Assembly: GCA_963845495.1 (NCBI GenBank)
Contig: CAWJTH010000079.1
Location: 62,001 to 126,000, forward strand
DNA: 64,000 nucleotides
Direction of reading: 5' to 3'
Origin: JAZKFT01 sp963845495
Lineage (GTDB): Bacteria; Bacteroidota; Bacteroidia; Chitinophagales; Chitinophagaceae
Shown here: positions 37,090 to 46,996 of the stretch, piece after piece
Layout of the letters: every line of letters begins with the position of its first letter
Position numbering within the stretch: position 1 is the stretch's first letter
Program-made: the position numbers and the translations under genes
Notes under the pieces: generated by a model
What the model was told of the DNA's origin: nothing
What the model saw: the letters and a program-made list of their open reading frames with translations, nothing else
Database searches by the model: none

Positions 37090-38559
37090 TTATGCTGGAA
37101 AGCCATGCAATGGCAGGTCGAAACAGAACACATTTTTACCGCTCTCGGTGAATGCCCGTAGGGAAGTATGGTGCAGGCGGAGTACCCTTTCAACAATCAT
37201 AAGGCCCAAACCTGACTTGTGTGGCCGCTTCGCAGCAGACGGGATTTCATCGCCCACATGGTTCACCCACTGCAACAAATCTGGCGACAATGGCTTTCCG
37301 CTATTTTCTATCCTGAGCGACGCCCTTGAACTGTCCACCGCCATCGACACCTGTATGGTACCTGCCTCTGGTGTATTTTTGATGGCATTGTCCACAAGGT
37401 TCTGCACCACCCTTTCTATCAGTGCAACGTCCGCTTTTATCCATACCATATTGTTGGGACCGGAATAGGTAAGGCCGATTTTTTTTGCCGAAGCCTTGGG
37501 CTGAAAAGTATCAATAGCGCCATGCACCACCTCCGATAACACGAAAGGTTCCAGCTTTGCCCTAAATTCAACGGCATCCATTTTTGATAGCTCGAACAAC
37601 TGGTTTGCCAAGTGCTCTATCTGGAATATCTTATTAAGGATAAGCTTCGAATAATGTTCCTGTTCATCGGGCGTGGTTGTACCTTTTTTTAATAATAATG
37701 TTTCGGTATATCCCCTTGCGATGGACAAGGGCGTACGCAGGTCGTGTGAGATGGTGGCGATAAAGTTTTTCCGTTCCTGTTCTGACCGGGTCAGTTTATT
37801 GATGGAAGATGCCAAGAGGTTTGCCATCTTGTTGAAAGCGTTGGTAACAGGTTCAAGTTCGTCCCCTGGTTTTATATCAAAACGGGCTTCATAATCGCCG
37901 TTCTCGAACCGCTGCAATACGTTTATCATGCGCTGATAATTTTTACTGGTCCGCTTTAGGTAAATAAAACTGAACAGGAAAGAAAGCAAGATGATGACCA
38001 CAAAAGCTTCGGCAAGCAGGTTCATGATGTGGCTGCCGGAAATCATCCCGATAATGCTTTGGGATTTCTTGCTGTCGAGAATAACATAGATGTAGCCCAA
38101 AGAACCTTGCGGACCTGGCACCTCTGCCGCTGAAAATATTTTTGGATGGTCTGGGTCTTTCGGGTCAATACCTTTTAGGAAGTCTGCCCCGTTTGAAGCG
38201 ATATATTGTTGGATCGGCGCAAGGCCAACTTGCCATTCTTTTATTTCTTTTTCGGATGAATGGAAGTAGACGACCTTTCCGGTAGTGTCCAAAAAATATA
38301 CTTCTACGGTTGGGCTTAACACCATGGCGTCTTGAAACACCGAGTCTGCTTTTTGCTTGTTGATACCCGAGGTTGTAAAAGGTGAAGTAAACTTTGCGAT
38401 ATGTGCAGCCACGTCCCTGTTCAATAATTGGGTACTTGCTTCATGGTAATAATTGGTGGCAAAATAGGTTATTGCCATGAACAACGCCCCCATCACTAGG
38501 ATAAGCCCGGATATAACGAGTATGAACCGCCGGAATATGGTAGGTTGGCGCTGGTTCAT
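37090..38559 (-). CDS. Sensor histidine kinase
   Basis: A 489-aa membrane sensor. Membrane segments at about 11-31 and 182-204 flank a periplasmic domain, followed by a HAMP linker (NVLQRFENGDYEARF). HisKA has the H-box FIATISHDLRTPLS. HATPase has NLVDNAIKNTPEAG (N-box) and SGLGLMIVERV (G-box). It overlaps the upstream response-regulator gene by 4 bases (ATGA), so the two proteins are a cognate pair. The signal is unknown. Confidence 0.93.
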   Translation of the reverse strand: MNQRQPTIFRRFILVISGLILVMGALFMAITYFATNYYHEASTQLLNRDVAAHIAKFTSPFTTSGINKQKADSVFQDAMVLSPTVEVYFLDTTGKVVYFHSSEKEIKEWQVGLAPIQQYIASNGADFLKGIDPKDPDHPKIFSAAEVPGPQGSLGYIYVILDSKKSQSIIGMISGSHIMNLLAEAFVVIILLSFLFSFIYLKRTSKNYQRMINVLQRFENGDYEARFDIKPGDELEPVTNAFNKMANLLASSINKLTRSEQERKNFIATISHDLRTPLSIARGYTETLLLKKGTTTPDEQEHYSKLILNKIFQIEHLANQLFELSKMDAVEFRAKLEPFVLSEVVHGAIDTFQPKASAKKIGLTYSGPNNMVWIKADVALIERVVQNLVDNAIKNTPEAGTIQVSMAVDSSRASLRIENSGKPLSPDLLQWVNHVGDEIPSAAKRPHKSGLGLMIVERVLRLHHTSLRAFTESGKNVFCFDLPLHGFPA

Positions 38560-39242
38560 TCGGCAAAGCGATAGCCCGAGCCCCAGGCGGTGAGGATAAA
38601 CGATGGGTTGTTCAGGTCGCTTTCCAGTTTCAGGCGCAGCCGGTTGATGTGCGAGGTGACCGTATGCTCATAACCCTCAAAAGAAAACCCCCAAACCTGT
38701 TCCAACAACTGTTTGCGAGTAAAAATTTTGCCTGGGTTGTTCGCCAGCAGCCAAAGCAGGTCGAATTCCTTTACGGTCAGGTCCAGCCGGTTGCCGTTTA
38801 GCACGGCCTTGCGTTTATCCATGTCCAACAACAGCCCGTTAAAATCCACCTTGCTTTTTACTATCACATCCGGCACGTTGGCAGTCCGGCGCATGATAGC
38901 CTTTACCCTCGCCTTCAGTTCAAGTATCCCGAACGGTTTGGTCACATAATCATCGGCCCCAAGCTCAAGTCCCAAAACCTTGTCCGACTCCTCGGAGTGG
39001 CAGGTGAGCATCATGACGGGTGTTTGTGCATCTTTTGCCCTGATATGCTTACAGATCTCGAGCCCGTTACCGTCGGGAAGCGAAATGTCCAGTATGACAA
39101 GGTTATAATCGGAGTTATACAAGTTGGTCATTGCAGATGCAAATGTGGCGCAACTCGTCAGCTTGTATTGCGGCGAATCGAAGTGGAGGTTTATGAGACG
39201 TGATATTTCCGGGTCGTCCTCTACCAGCAGGATATTTTGCAT
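38556..39242 (-). CDS. OmpR/PhoB-family response regulator
   Basis: A 228-aa DNA-binding regulator. I chose the start MQNILLVEDDPEI at 39242; a Met 12 codons upstream only adds a tail before the receiver domain. Receiver marks: LLVEDDPEISRL, LVILDISLPDGNG (phospho-acceptor Asp), Thr/Ser in MMLTCHSEES, and VTKPFGILEL (Lys). A winged-helix effector domain follows: LTVKEFDLLWLLANNPGKIFTRKQLLEQVWG, HINRLRLKLE, WGSGYRF. The stop overlaps the kinase start (ATGA). Confidence 0.93.
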   Translation of the reverse strand: MQNILLVEDDPEISRLINLHFDSPQYKLTSCATFASAMTNLYNSDYNLVILDISLPDGNGLEICKHIRAKDAQTPVMMLTCHSEESDKVLGLELGADDYVTKPFGILELKARVKAIMRRTANVPDVIVKSKVDFNGLLLDMDKRKAVLNGNRLDLTVKEFDLLWLLANNPGKIFTRKQLLEQVWGFSFEGYEHTVTSHINRLRLKLESDLNNPSFILTAWGSGYRFAE

Positions 39243-39695
39243 CGGGATCAGAAAATGGTCAAATAAAATTGTTGTCAAATCTAGTCATAATAAAAGGATT
39301 TTTAGAATAACATACTTACTCCGCAATGGCCTTTGACTCTTTGAAAGTTTTTGTTTTCATCTTCACCACCCTTCCGATGTAATTGTGCGTTCAGCTTGAC
39401 CATGTTGTCCCCATCCAAAAGCCAGGCGTTCCGGATATCTTTGGGACCAATTTTTATCACTTTGTTAATAAGGTTAAAAAAAAGTCGGATGACCCATAAA
39501 TGCAAATCAAGCAAATCAAAAGGCACTACAAATGATTGTCGTCAATTTGTTTATTTTACGGCAATTTGGTTTATTGAGTTATGTACAACCTATTTGACCC
39601 ACTCAACAATCTTGATTTTTTTTACGACCTTGCGTTTATTAAATAATTACAACTATACTGAAAAAAGGTGAACACATTGAAGGCATCCAAATGAA
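39243..39695. other. Intergenic region upstream of the response-regulator operon
   Basis: No supported gene. A 74-codon minus-strand frame (39302-39526, with NVWL-type content such as IRNAWLLDGDNMVKLNAQLH) looks protein-like but matches nothing I know. The promoter of the two-component operon should lie here; no convincing -7/-33 pair stood out. Confidence 0.35.
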
Positions 39696-39854
39696 CTGCG
39701 ATTATTGTTTGGGAAAGACAAACAAGCGAATACATTTTTTGAACCACTGACAAATTCATACAAACAAGGATATTGTGACTGGGTTGGTTCTGCCAAACAA
39801 GAATTGTCTCGTCCTGAAAAAACCTTACAGATTTTTAGCTTAATCCTGATTTGA
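39696..39854 (+). pseudogene. C-terminal fragment resembling YdeI/OmpD-associated family
   Basis: An open frame with no start codon reads ANTFFEPLTNSYKQGYCDWV then GSAKQELSRPEKTLQIF and stops at 39854. The pattern of a short helical domain with YxDWVxSAKxE and a basic EKxL helix is that of YdeI-like C-termini. The N-terminal domain is missing, and the end overlaps the 3' end of an IS3-like OrfA on the other strand. Confidence 0.35.
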
Positions 39855-40179
39855 ACCTTACAGTACTTTTTGACGATTCTGGAATTCCACTGATCTGGCG
39901 GTCTGTATCGGTTTCCGGCTTGTTGGTCGGCATCACCGAAGTTGGGCCATCCGGAATCTTCTTGTCCATATTTTCCAACAGCCCTTGGACAATATCTTCC
40001 CTGACCCAGGTCTTAAGGGTATTCCTGGCCACCCTGTACTTCCTGCTGGCCTGTTTGAAACCTGTGATGCCTGAGGTAATCTCCCGGATGATCCTGGTTT
40101 TGGTTGCACTGCCCAGCCGTTTTGGTGGCTTTCGTTTGGAAGCCAAGATGGGCCTCGATTTTTTCTTTTCGATTGTCAT
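39835..40179 (-). mobile_element. IS3-like OrfA (HTH transposase subunit) without OrfB
   Basis: About 114 aa from MTIEKKKSRPILASKR. A basic N-terminus leads to a homeodomain-like helix-turn-helix (TKTRIIREITSGI, GFKQASRKYRVARNTLKTWVRE), as in OrfA proteins of Bacteroidota IS3 elements. No DDE-carrying OrfB follows and no terminal inverted repeats were found, so this is a remnant. It sits at the left border of the fructan PUL, between two broken genes. Confidence 0.55.
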
Positions 40180-40204
40180 TGAAATAGTTTTGTGTACAGC
40201 TATT

Positions 40205-40627
40205 TCAGGACGTGACAAACTTTTATCTGCAGTATATAAAAAACACCCAGATATTTCCGTGGGCGAAAGTCCCTTATAAATTCTTTGTTTATGTTATACA
40301 ATAACGAGACGTTTTTTTTGTCGGTCAGGCCGGCCGCATTTTGTGCAATAAACTGTTCAACGTTTTGCCGGCTGTCCAACGTAACCTAGTAGGCATCGGT
40401 CCTGCCGAAAACATTGATGTTTCTGTCCAGCGACCAGATGGCGTGCATACAATGGCTGCATGTAACATCGAAAAACAAAAAAGCACCATCCTGTTTTTTG
40501 TTACATCCCTGTCGGCAAAGGCTTTTCCATCAAACCTCGATAAAGTAAAGCTGGGGACGGCTGCCGCTGGTTTTTGGGCGTTAAGGACAGCTATCGGAAT
40601 TCCCAAAAACAGTAAGCCTATCACCAA
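40205..40627 (-). pseudogene. Thioredoxin-like (TlpA/redoxin) gene, broken
   Basis: Starts with a signal peptide (VIGLLFLGIPIAVLNAQ) and PSFTLSRFDGKAFADRDV. After a frame change near 40490 it continues GAFLFFDVTCSHCMHAIWSL, with the redox pair Cys-Ser-His-Cys, then DRNINVFGRTDAY. An in-frame TAG follows, then VTLDSRQNVEQFIAQNAAGL and NKEFIRDFRP. It then runs into the frame of the IS3-like OrfA near 40205. One frameshift, one stop and a lost C-terminus make this a real candidate pseudogene rather than a single base-call error. Confidence 0.65.
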
Positions 40628-40700
40628 CTTCTTTACTAAAGGTATTTCTTAAAAGTTATAAAATGAAATTATCCCGGTTCTCTCACGGGTTACAAAGTCT

Positions 40701-42221
40701 TTACCAGATACCTTTCAGCTTGCAATATTCCATTTTGTCGATCAAAAGGGTCGCCGGGGCCTTGATACTTAATCTGTTAAAAGGCTTGGACGGGAAGAAA
40801 ATTTCAGTCATAACAGAAAGCCCCCCGTCGGCAAAAAGTTCGACCGAACTTTCATCGGCCACGATTGTCAGGTCTATATTGCCGGAGATACCGAGCCTCG
40901 GTGCCGTGTGCCTTGCGGCAAAACCCTTTTCAAAGCTGGTATTGCCTGCTTTCGTACGGTCGATAAAGTATCGGTTGCTGGCCTTGTCATACCCTAGCTC
41001 GATGTTTTCTCCCAGATCGTTTGAATAAACAATGGAGACGTCCGCCACTGTATCTATCGTTAGATCAAGCCGGCTTGGCAAAAGCCGTCCGTGTACGTTT
41101 TTATCGATTTCCATATTTCTTGAAAGGGTGATCTTTTTGTTGATGGTGGGTCCGGTCTGGAGACTTTTCAGTTCATGCACCGGTTCCGAAGCAATGAACA
41201 TTTCGTTGCCGACGTGCTTAAGTTTCAGTTCGCGGGGGATCGTCATGGCGTTACGCCAGGTACTTGTCGGCACCAATGCCGCATATTGCCAATTGCTCAT
41301 CCACCCGATCATGATCTTTCTATCGCCCGTGTTAGACCATGTGATACCTGCGTAATCATCGGGCCCATAATCCAGCCATTTGGTTTTTGTATTGTTGGGG
41401 GTGAATACTTTCCCATCAAAATCCCCCAGGAAATACTGCGTGCCCGATCCACCGTTCGGTGCTCCGGGGTTTATGTTGACAATCAGGGCCCATACCTTTT
41501 TGCCGTTATCGTCAAGCGGGAAAAGATCGGGGCATTCCCACACGCCTCCATGCGCACCCAGTTCCTTACCGAATTCGCTCTCTTTTTTCCATTGCTTTAA
41601 ATCGGGGGATGAATAGAAGGTTATCCTATCCTTTGTGGCCAATGTCATGATCCATTTTTTGGATGGTGCATACCACATTACCTTGGGGTCGCGGAAGTCC
41701 GTGATGCCAGGGTTTTTAAGCACCGGATTGGCGGCATATTTTGTCCAGGTATTCCCGTCATCAATACTATATGCAATGCTTTGGTTCTGGAAATCGTTCC
41801 TTTTTTCCTTTTCACGGACAGGGTCATGGTTGGTATAGATAGCAACCAGCGGTGGCCGGCCATTTTTTCCAAACCCGGAGGTGTTGTCCTTATCAAGCAC
41901 TGCACTACCCGAAAAAATATAGCCCAGCGAATCGGGATACAATGCAGTCGGCTGCTGTTGCCAATGTACAAGATCCTTACTAGTGGCATGGCCCCAGTGC
42001 ATGGGCCCCCAAACAATCCCATCAGGATAATATTGAAAGAACATATGATAGATCCCTTTGTAAAAAACCATCCCGTTCGGATCGTTTATCCAATGCTCTT
42101 TCGGCGAAAAATGTACCTGTGGACGATATATTTCCCCGTAAGGAGCCTGGGCCATGGAACATACGCCTGTACTTAAACAAATAATCAACAAACAAATCTT
42201 CTTTATAATCATGACTTTCAA
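40701..42221 (-). CDS. Glycoside hydrolase family 32 exo-fructosidase (levanase/inulinase type)
   Basis: A 506-aa exported enzyme that should release fructose from levan, inulin or sucrose. Signal peptide 1-24 (ending CSMAQ). The three GH32 motifs are intact: WINDPNG (nucleophile Asp47), FRDPKV (transition-state Asp178) and WECPDLF (acid/base Glu229). WGPMHWGHATSKDLVHW, FSGSAV and GWMSNWQYA support exo-acting fructosidase type; the C-terminal beta-sandwich ends the chain. No lipobox, so periplasmic action is likely. It is the last gene of the fructan PUL operon, 104 bases after the other GH32. Confidence 0.93.
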   Translation of the reverse strand: MKVMIIKKICLLIICLSTGVCSMAQAPYGEIYRPQVHFSPKEHWINDPNGMVFYKGIYHMFFQYYPDGIVWGPMHWGHATSKDLVHWQQQPTALYPDSLGYIFSGSAVLDKDNTSGFGKNGRPPLVAIYTNHDPVREKEKRNDFQNQSIAYSIDDGNTWTKYAANPVLKNPGITDFRDPKVMWYAPSKKWIMTLATKDRITFYSSPDLKQWKKESEFGKELGAHGGVWECPDLFPLDDNGKKVWALIVNINPGAPNGGSGTQYFLGDFDGKVFTPNNTKTKWLDYGPDDYAGITWSNTGDRKIMIGWMSNWQYAALVPTSTWRNAMTIPRELKLKHVGNEMFIASEPVHELKSLQTGPTINKKITLSRNMEIDKNVHGRLLPSRLDLTIDTVADVSIVYSNDLGENIELGYDKASNRYFIDRTKAGNTSFEKGFAARHTAPRLGISGNIDLTIVADESSVELFADGGLSVMTEIFFPSKPFNRLSIKAPATLLIDKMEYCKLKGIW

Positions 42222-42325
42222 TATATCTGCGGAACAGGATAATCCAGCGTTGGCCTTGCTGGACTATCACCCGTTTCAGCTTCGTTAAAAAGGATGGTCG
42301 GAATGTGAGATACGGTTATCCCTGA

Positions 42326-43819
42326 TCAATGCTGTAACAATTGTATGTTTTTAAATGTAACCGCACCGTTGGTTGCGTAGATACCCCAGGCATTGTTCTG
42401 CATACCGTATATGCGTGTACTCAGCGCCGCCTTGTTATTGATATACAAGGTGGCAATCGAGCTTTCAATGACCAGTTTAAATGTGTATTCCTGGCCCGAC
42501 GTTATAGCAAACGGGATGGAGGCGTCCATAGAAACATTGTTAGCGGAAACTTTATCGCTTTCCAAATTCCCGTTCATAAAGCCGACCCTGAATGTGTTTG
42601 CGCTGGTTCCATCAGATCCCAGCATAAAGCCAAAGCTTTGTGGGATCTGCGAAAAAATAACAGAGCCGCTAACAATATAAGTTCCCGAAACTTTGCCAAG
42701 CAACGCAAAACCCGTCGTGTTGTTGGCATTTATCTGATAGGTCGTACCTGATGAAATCACGTCCGCATCTTTGTTGGTCTGCGTAAAAGCCACCGGTTTG
42801 GTAAATGCACCCTGTATTGCATCAGGCAAGCCCACGGCCAAGGTGCCATCGGTATTCTGCGTGAGTAGATGGCTGCTCATGTTCCCCGCAAATTCTTTCC
42901 CCCCTGCATCCGTAAACCCGCTTTTGGTCGGCACCCAACCGAACAGGTAACGGTTTTTTCCGTCCGAAGCCGTTTTTGCCGCATAAAAATAACGTCCGTC
43001 CAATAGGTCGTTGGCAGGCGTGGTCCACGGTCCGCCAAGCGATGTCGCCATGCAGTAATGGGTAGCATTCTGCAGGTTGGTGTCAGAAAAGACCAAGTAC
43101 CAGTAATTGCCTATCTTAAAAACATCAGGGCATTCCATCATGGCGAAAGAAGGGTTGCTATAAAACGGTTTCTGGTATACCCATGCCGGGTTTGCCAAAT
43201 CCTTGGTGGTATAATAGATCAATACCCCCGAGCCGTTTGCCTGCGCTGCCACGATCAACCAGTATTCTTGCGTGGCATCGTTGTATATAATGAAGGGGTC
43301 GCGGAAATCGTTGATACTGTAACCGCTCGGGGCTTTCAATATGTAATTTGTTTTTTTTGACCATGTGTTAAGGTCGGTGCTGGTGGCATACTCAATGGCC
43401 TCCTGTCCCTGCCCAGTACCCAAAAACAGGTAATTATGGCCGGTATAATATGCATAATAGGTATTGCCTGCCTTTATCACGGAACCCGTGCCAAGGGTAA
43501 AATCCTGCTCGCTGCTGCTTCCCAGCTCTATCATCTGGCCCTGATAGGTGTAGTTTAAAAGATCCGTTGTGGTATACTTGAACCATGGGTGATAATTCGG
43601 CGCGTTATCCCGCCAGTCCTGTAGGTAGAACAAGTGGAAAGTATTGTTGTCATAAAATGGCATCATATCCCCCACATATCCTTTTGCCGGAACTGGGTAA
43701 ATCGCAAAATTGGTGGGATGGGGGTTGTCCACCGGTTCTATGGCACTGTTTATGCTATCTTTTTTACAGGCCGCCATTAGGGCATTTATCAAAAAGATGA
43801 CCAATATTTTTTTGAACAT
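42326..43819 (-). CDS. GH32-family lipoprotein, candidate surface endo-fructanase
   Basis: A 497-aa lipoprotein (lipobox LMAACKK, Cys18). GH32 motifs are present in variant form: GYVGDMMPFYD (Asp51 as probable nucleophile, replacing WxNDPNG), INDFRDPFI (Asp) and MMECPDVF (Glu). The C-terminal beta-sandwich (about 330-495) resembles DUF4975. In B. thetaiotaomicron the surface endo-levanase BT1760 occupies the same place next to the SusCD genes; a lipid anchor and location support surface endo-cleavage here too, but the linkage cut (beta-2,6 or beta-2,1) cannot be read from sequence. Confidence 0.85.
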   Translation of the reverse strand: MFKKILVIFLINALMAACKKDSINSAIEPVDNPHPTNFAIYPVPAKGYVGDMMPFYDNNTFHLFYLQDWRDNAPNYHPWFKYTTTDLLNYTYQGQMIELGSSSEQDFTLGTGSVIKAGNTYYAYYTGHNYLFLGTGQGQEAIEYATSTDLNTWSKKTNYILKAPSGYSINDFRDPFIIYNDATQEYWLIVAAQANGSGVLIYYTTKDLANPAWVYQKPFYSNPSFAMMECPDVFKIGNYWYLVFSDTNLQNATHYCMATSLGGPWTTPANDLLDGRYFYAAKTASDGKNRYLFGWVPTKSGFTDAGGKEFAGNMSSHLLTQNTDGTLAVGLPDAIQGAFTKPVAFTQTNKDADVISSGTTYQINANNTTGFALLGKVSGTYIVSGSVIFSQIPQSFGFMLGSDGTSANTFRVGFMNGNLESDKVSANNVSMDASIPFAITSGQEYTFKLVIESSIATLYINNKAALSTRIYGMQNNAWGIYATNGAVTFKNIQLLQH

Positions 43820-43860
43820 ACAAGTAGGTTTAAAACGGATACCTGATAGGCATCTTGGAT

Positions 43861-45240
43861 TTATTTCGTTAAGTAATTAAGGCCGTTCAGGCTCATCCTT
43901 TTTATGTTGGGCAGGTAGATGTTCGGCGCACTCGGCGAATTTGTGGCCGGGTTCGGTTCGGCATACCAATCATAGGCTCCCATGGAAATCGAAATGGTTT
44001 TGCCGCTCCCGTTTTTTGACGGGAACTCTGCAATACTGCACGTGGAATTTCTGTTGTTGTCCCCGTCTACAGTGGCCAGGTCAATCCCGCCGGTAGCCGC
44101 CCTCCATCCCGCGGCATCGGTATATCCACCCCAATCGCTCACTTTCCACCACGCCGTGTGGTTTAGCCGTTCTGCGTCCTTTCCCAACAGATAGGCCACA
44201 CTGTTGGAGGCAAGGGTAAGGCCCTGGAACAAGGGGTGTGTTTCATTGCCGGTAAAATTGATGCCCCAGTCGCCGCCGCCGGTATTTGGTGTTGCATCGC
44301 CGAACACGTTGTTCGATCCCTTACCGGGGGGTACGATACCCAATGTGGGCAGATAGATTGCCGCAAAGCTTGTCAAGAAGAAATTTCCCCCTGCGGCGTA
44401 ATATCCCTTGAGCCTGGTAACCACGTTGTTGTCGTATGCTATGTTCGGTAGGCTTTGTGCGCTATCATAATGCCACCAAATAGCTTTGTATTTTGTCAGC
44501 GTGACCGTTCCTGATTGGATATCGTTGAAAGAAACATAATCTGCATATGCATAGGTGGAAAAGAACCAGTCCGCTGCCGCCTTTTCATCCGCGTTCGTGA
44601 TCCCGGCCCTAGTGGGCGAAGCACCCAGATATGCAAGATAAATGCCGCTTTGGACGTTTACGGTATACTTGAATACCCCGACCGAAGATGTGACGGAATA
44701 TATTACCGGGCTTGTAAAATTCTGGGCAGAGCCGCTGGCCGGGCTTACCGTAAGGCCAGGTGAAGCTACATACTGCGGAGACAAGGCTGTGAGATTGCTT
44801 CCCGGCGGCAAGGTAACGGTGATGGTATGGTTTACATCATCGATCACCCCTGCTACCCCGTTTACCGTGAAACTGGAAAAGGCAGTTTCTACTTTAGCGG
44901 TGACGGTATAAGTGCTATAAAGATTGCCGTTGACAACCTTATAGGTAACAGGAACAGTAAAGTCCAATTGGGTGCCGGAGGCCGGGCTTATATTACCGCC
45001 GTTAGGCAGGGCAATTATCGGTGCAATACTGCTTAGATTGGATCCCAAAGGCAACAGGACACTTATGGTCTTGGTCGTATCGTTGATGACCCCTTTTGCC
45101 CCGTTAGCGGTAAAGGAGATGATAGAAACGGGGCTTGATAGATCCAGGCCGGAACTGTTTTTCTTACACCCACCTGCGGCAATGCACATCAATAAAATCA
45201 GTACAATGATCTTATCGGCACCAAAAAATATTTTTTTCAT
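43861..45240 (-). CDS. Surface glycan-binding lipoprotein, DUF5018/DUF4960-like
   Basis: Start chosen at MKKIFFGADK (45240), 17 bases after the SusD stop; an upstream in-frame Met would overlap that gene. Lipobox CIAAGGCKK. Two tandem DUF5018-like beta domains (ISFTANGAKGVINDTTKTIS and FTVNGVAGVIDDVNHTITV, each with SPASGT/SAxxFT) are followed by a DUF4960-like domain (YLGASPTRAGITNADEKAAA, WHYDSAQSLP, GIDLATVDGDNN). The B. thetaiotaomicron levan locus has a DUF4960-type binding protein (BT1761) at this same position. Likely role: fructan capture on the outer membrane. 459 aa. Confidence 0.85.
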   Translation of the reverse strand: MKKIFFGADKIIVLILLMCIAAGGCKKNSSGLDLSSPVSIISFTANGAKGVINDTTKTISVLLPLGSNLSSIAPIIALPNGGNISPASGTQLDFTVPVTYKVVNGNLYSTYTVTAKVETAFSSFTVNGVAGVIDDVNHTITVTLPPGSNLTALSPQYVASPGLTVSPASGSAQNFTSPVIYSVTSSVGVFKYTVNVQSGIYLAYLGASPTRAGITNADEKAAADWFFSTYAYADYVSFNDIQSGTVTLTKYKAIWWHYDSAQSLPNIAYDNNVVTRLKGYYAAGGNFFLTSFAAIYLPTLGIVPPGKGSNNVFGDATPNTGGGDWGINFTGNETHPLFQGLTLASNSVAYLLGKDAERLNHTAWWKVSDWGGYTDAAGWRAATGGIDLATVDGDNNRNSTCSIAEFPSKNGSGKTISISMGAYDWYAEPNPATNSPSAPNIYLPNIKRMSLNGLNYLTK

Positions 45241-45257
45241 TTTAAGTTTTTTATTTT

Positions 45258-46980
45258 TTACCAACCGGTATTTTGTTTATAAAGCCCCTTGCTGAAGTTT
45301 ATCTGGTTCTGTGGGATCGGTAAATATTCATCACGGTTCTTTTTAAAAACGGCATCCTGTAAATGACCGACCCTTGATTTTTCTGCGCTGAAATATGCAT
45401 TCAGGTATTCCGCAGCGATGCCCCACCTCACGAGGTCAAAAAACCTATACCCTTCCATCGCAAATTCCATCCGGCGTTCGAAGCGCATGGCCTGCCGTGC
45501 GTAATCATTCGTCCACGTGCAATTGACGCCGGGCTGGTATGTGTTTATTTTATAGTTGGATGTTGCACCACCGCCAGCCTGCTTCAATAAGCTGGTACTG
45601 TTTGCTGCCCTTTGCCGAACTTGGTTTATCAGTGGCAATGCCTCTAATTCACGTCCCATTTCAATCAATGCTTCTGCTTTCATCAACAGGACGTCTGAAT
45701 ACCTGATTATGGCCCAATTTTTACCGCTCGACATGAACGGCGGGAACTTCTTGAAAGATGGATCGTCATAGGCAACCGTTTCTTTCATGCTCAGCAGGGG
45801 GCCATATACCTGCGGTGCACGGGACCAGGATGTTTGGTAGATAAAGTCGGTTTTATATTTGTATGGATGGCCGGGGATCGCTGCAGTATGGTCTAGCCTG
45901 GGATCGAAGGAACTGGTAAAATAATCACCACTGGTTTCAACATCGTTGTTGTTGAAAGTAGAAAAGAGTGGCAGGCCGTTTTTATCCGTTTGGAAGGCAT
46001 TGACCAGATTATGACTAGGCACATGGAAACCGCAGCAACCATATTGCGAAACCATTGGGTAATCCAGCGAGTGCCCATTGTCCACACGTCCATCCGGAGT
46101 GCCATCATTTATGGAATATTGAACGGCAAAAACCGACTCTTTGCTATTGTCGTACTGGGACAAAAAGTTATCGGCAAAGTCGGGCATCAGACCATATTGC
46201 CCAGAATTGATCACATCGTCGCACAATGAATTGACCTGCGTAAGTTTCGCTTTGTCTATACCGGTAACGTTGTTGGCATCATCCTGTGTGTAGGCCTGAT
46301 AAAGCAATGTTTTTGCCAGATAAGATTCTGCTGCAAATTTATTGGCACGGCCAACCTCACTTTGTACGGCTGGTAGGTTGTTCGAAGCAAAGGTAAAATC
46401 ATCCTGCTATTTTTGACCATAGCTGGTCACTGGTATATGATTGGTTAAAAACGGTATCATACTGGTCCTTTGATATGGTTTCATCGATATAGGGTACACG
46501 CTTGTATAAAATTTTAAGCAGGAAATAGAAATGCCCGCGTAAAAAACGCATCTCCGCCTGGCGGGCAACCTTGTTGGGGTAGTCGGTAACCGCCATGTTA
46601 TCAATCCTTCCCAACGCATCATTTACCCTGTTTATGCCGACATATAAACGGTACCATGTATTATCGGTCGTTCCCAGGTCGACCCTGTTCAGGGAAAATG
46701 TTTCATAGGCATGGAAATCGGCCACATCACCGGTGCCATCGCCGCCTTTATAGGCATCACCGCTCCTGATGCTGCCATAGGCCCACATATCACTGTAAGG
46801 CGCGGCCCAATAATCGTTGCCCAGAGCCGAATAAGCGGCAATTACCATTTTATCAACATTGGCAGGCGTGTTCAGCTCGTCGCTGGAGATCAATGCCTGC
46901 GGTTCTTCATCGAGGGACTTTTTACAGGATAAAAGCAACAGGCAGGATAACACCGCGGCCATTAAAATATTTTTTTTCAT
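45258..46980 (-). CDS. SusD/RagB family fructan-binding lipoprotein (frameshifted)
   Basis: N-terminal frame 46399-46980 has the lipobox (LLLLSCKK) and MVIAAYSALGNDYW, MRFLRGHFYFLLKILYKRVPYID, SDQLWSKIA. One extra G near 46404-46406 moves the rest to another frame, which reads DDFTFASNNLP then KFAAESYLAKTLLYQAY, NWAIIRYSDVLLMKAEALIE, LINQVRQRAA, ERRMEFAMEGYRFFDLVRWG and YLPIPQNQINFS. Repaired length is about 573 aa, normal for SusD. It follows SusC by 16 bases. Confidence 0.9.
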
Positions 46981-46996
46981 TTAATGTCTTGTTTGG

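Noticed and set aside
39302..39526. 74-codon minus-strand frame upstream of the response regulator
   Set aside because: Protein-like composition but no recognised family, no start context and no conservation evidence; listed only as intergenic content.
39851..40279. 142-codon plus-strand hydrophobic frame opposite the IS3-like OrfA
   Set aside because: Antisense shadow of a basic, helix-rich gene; the minus strand carries a clear HTH.
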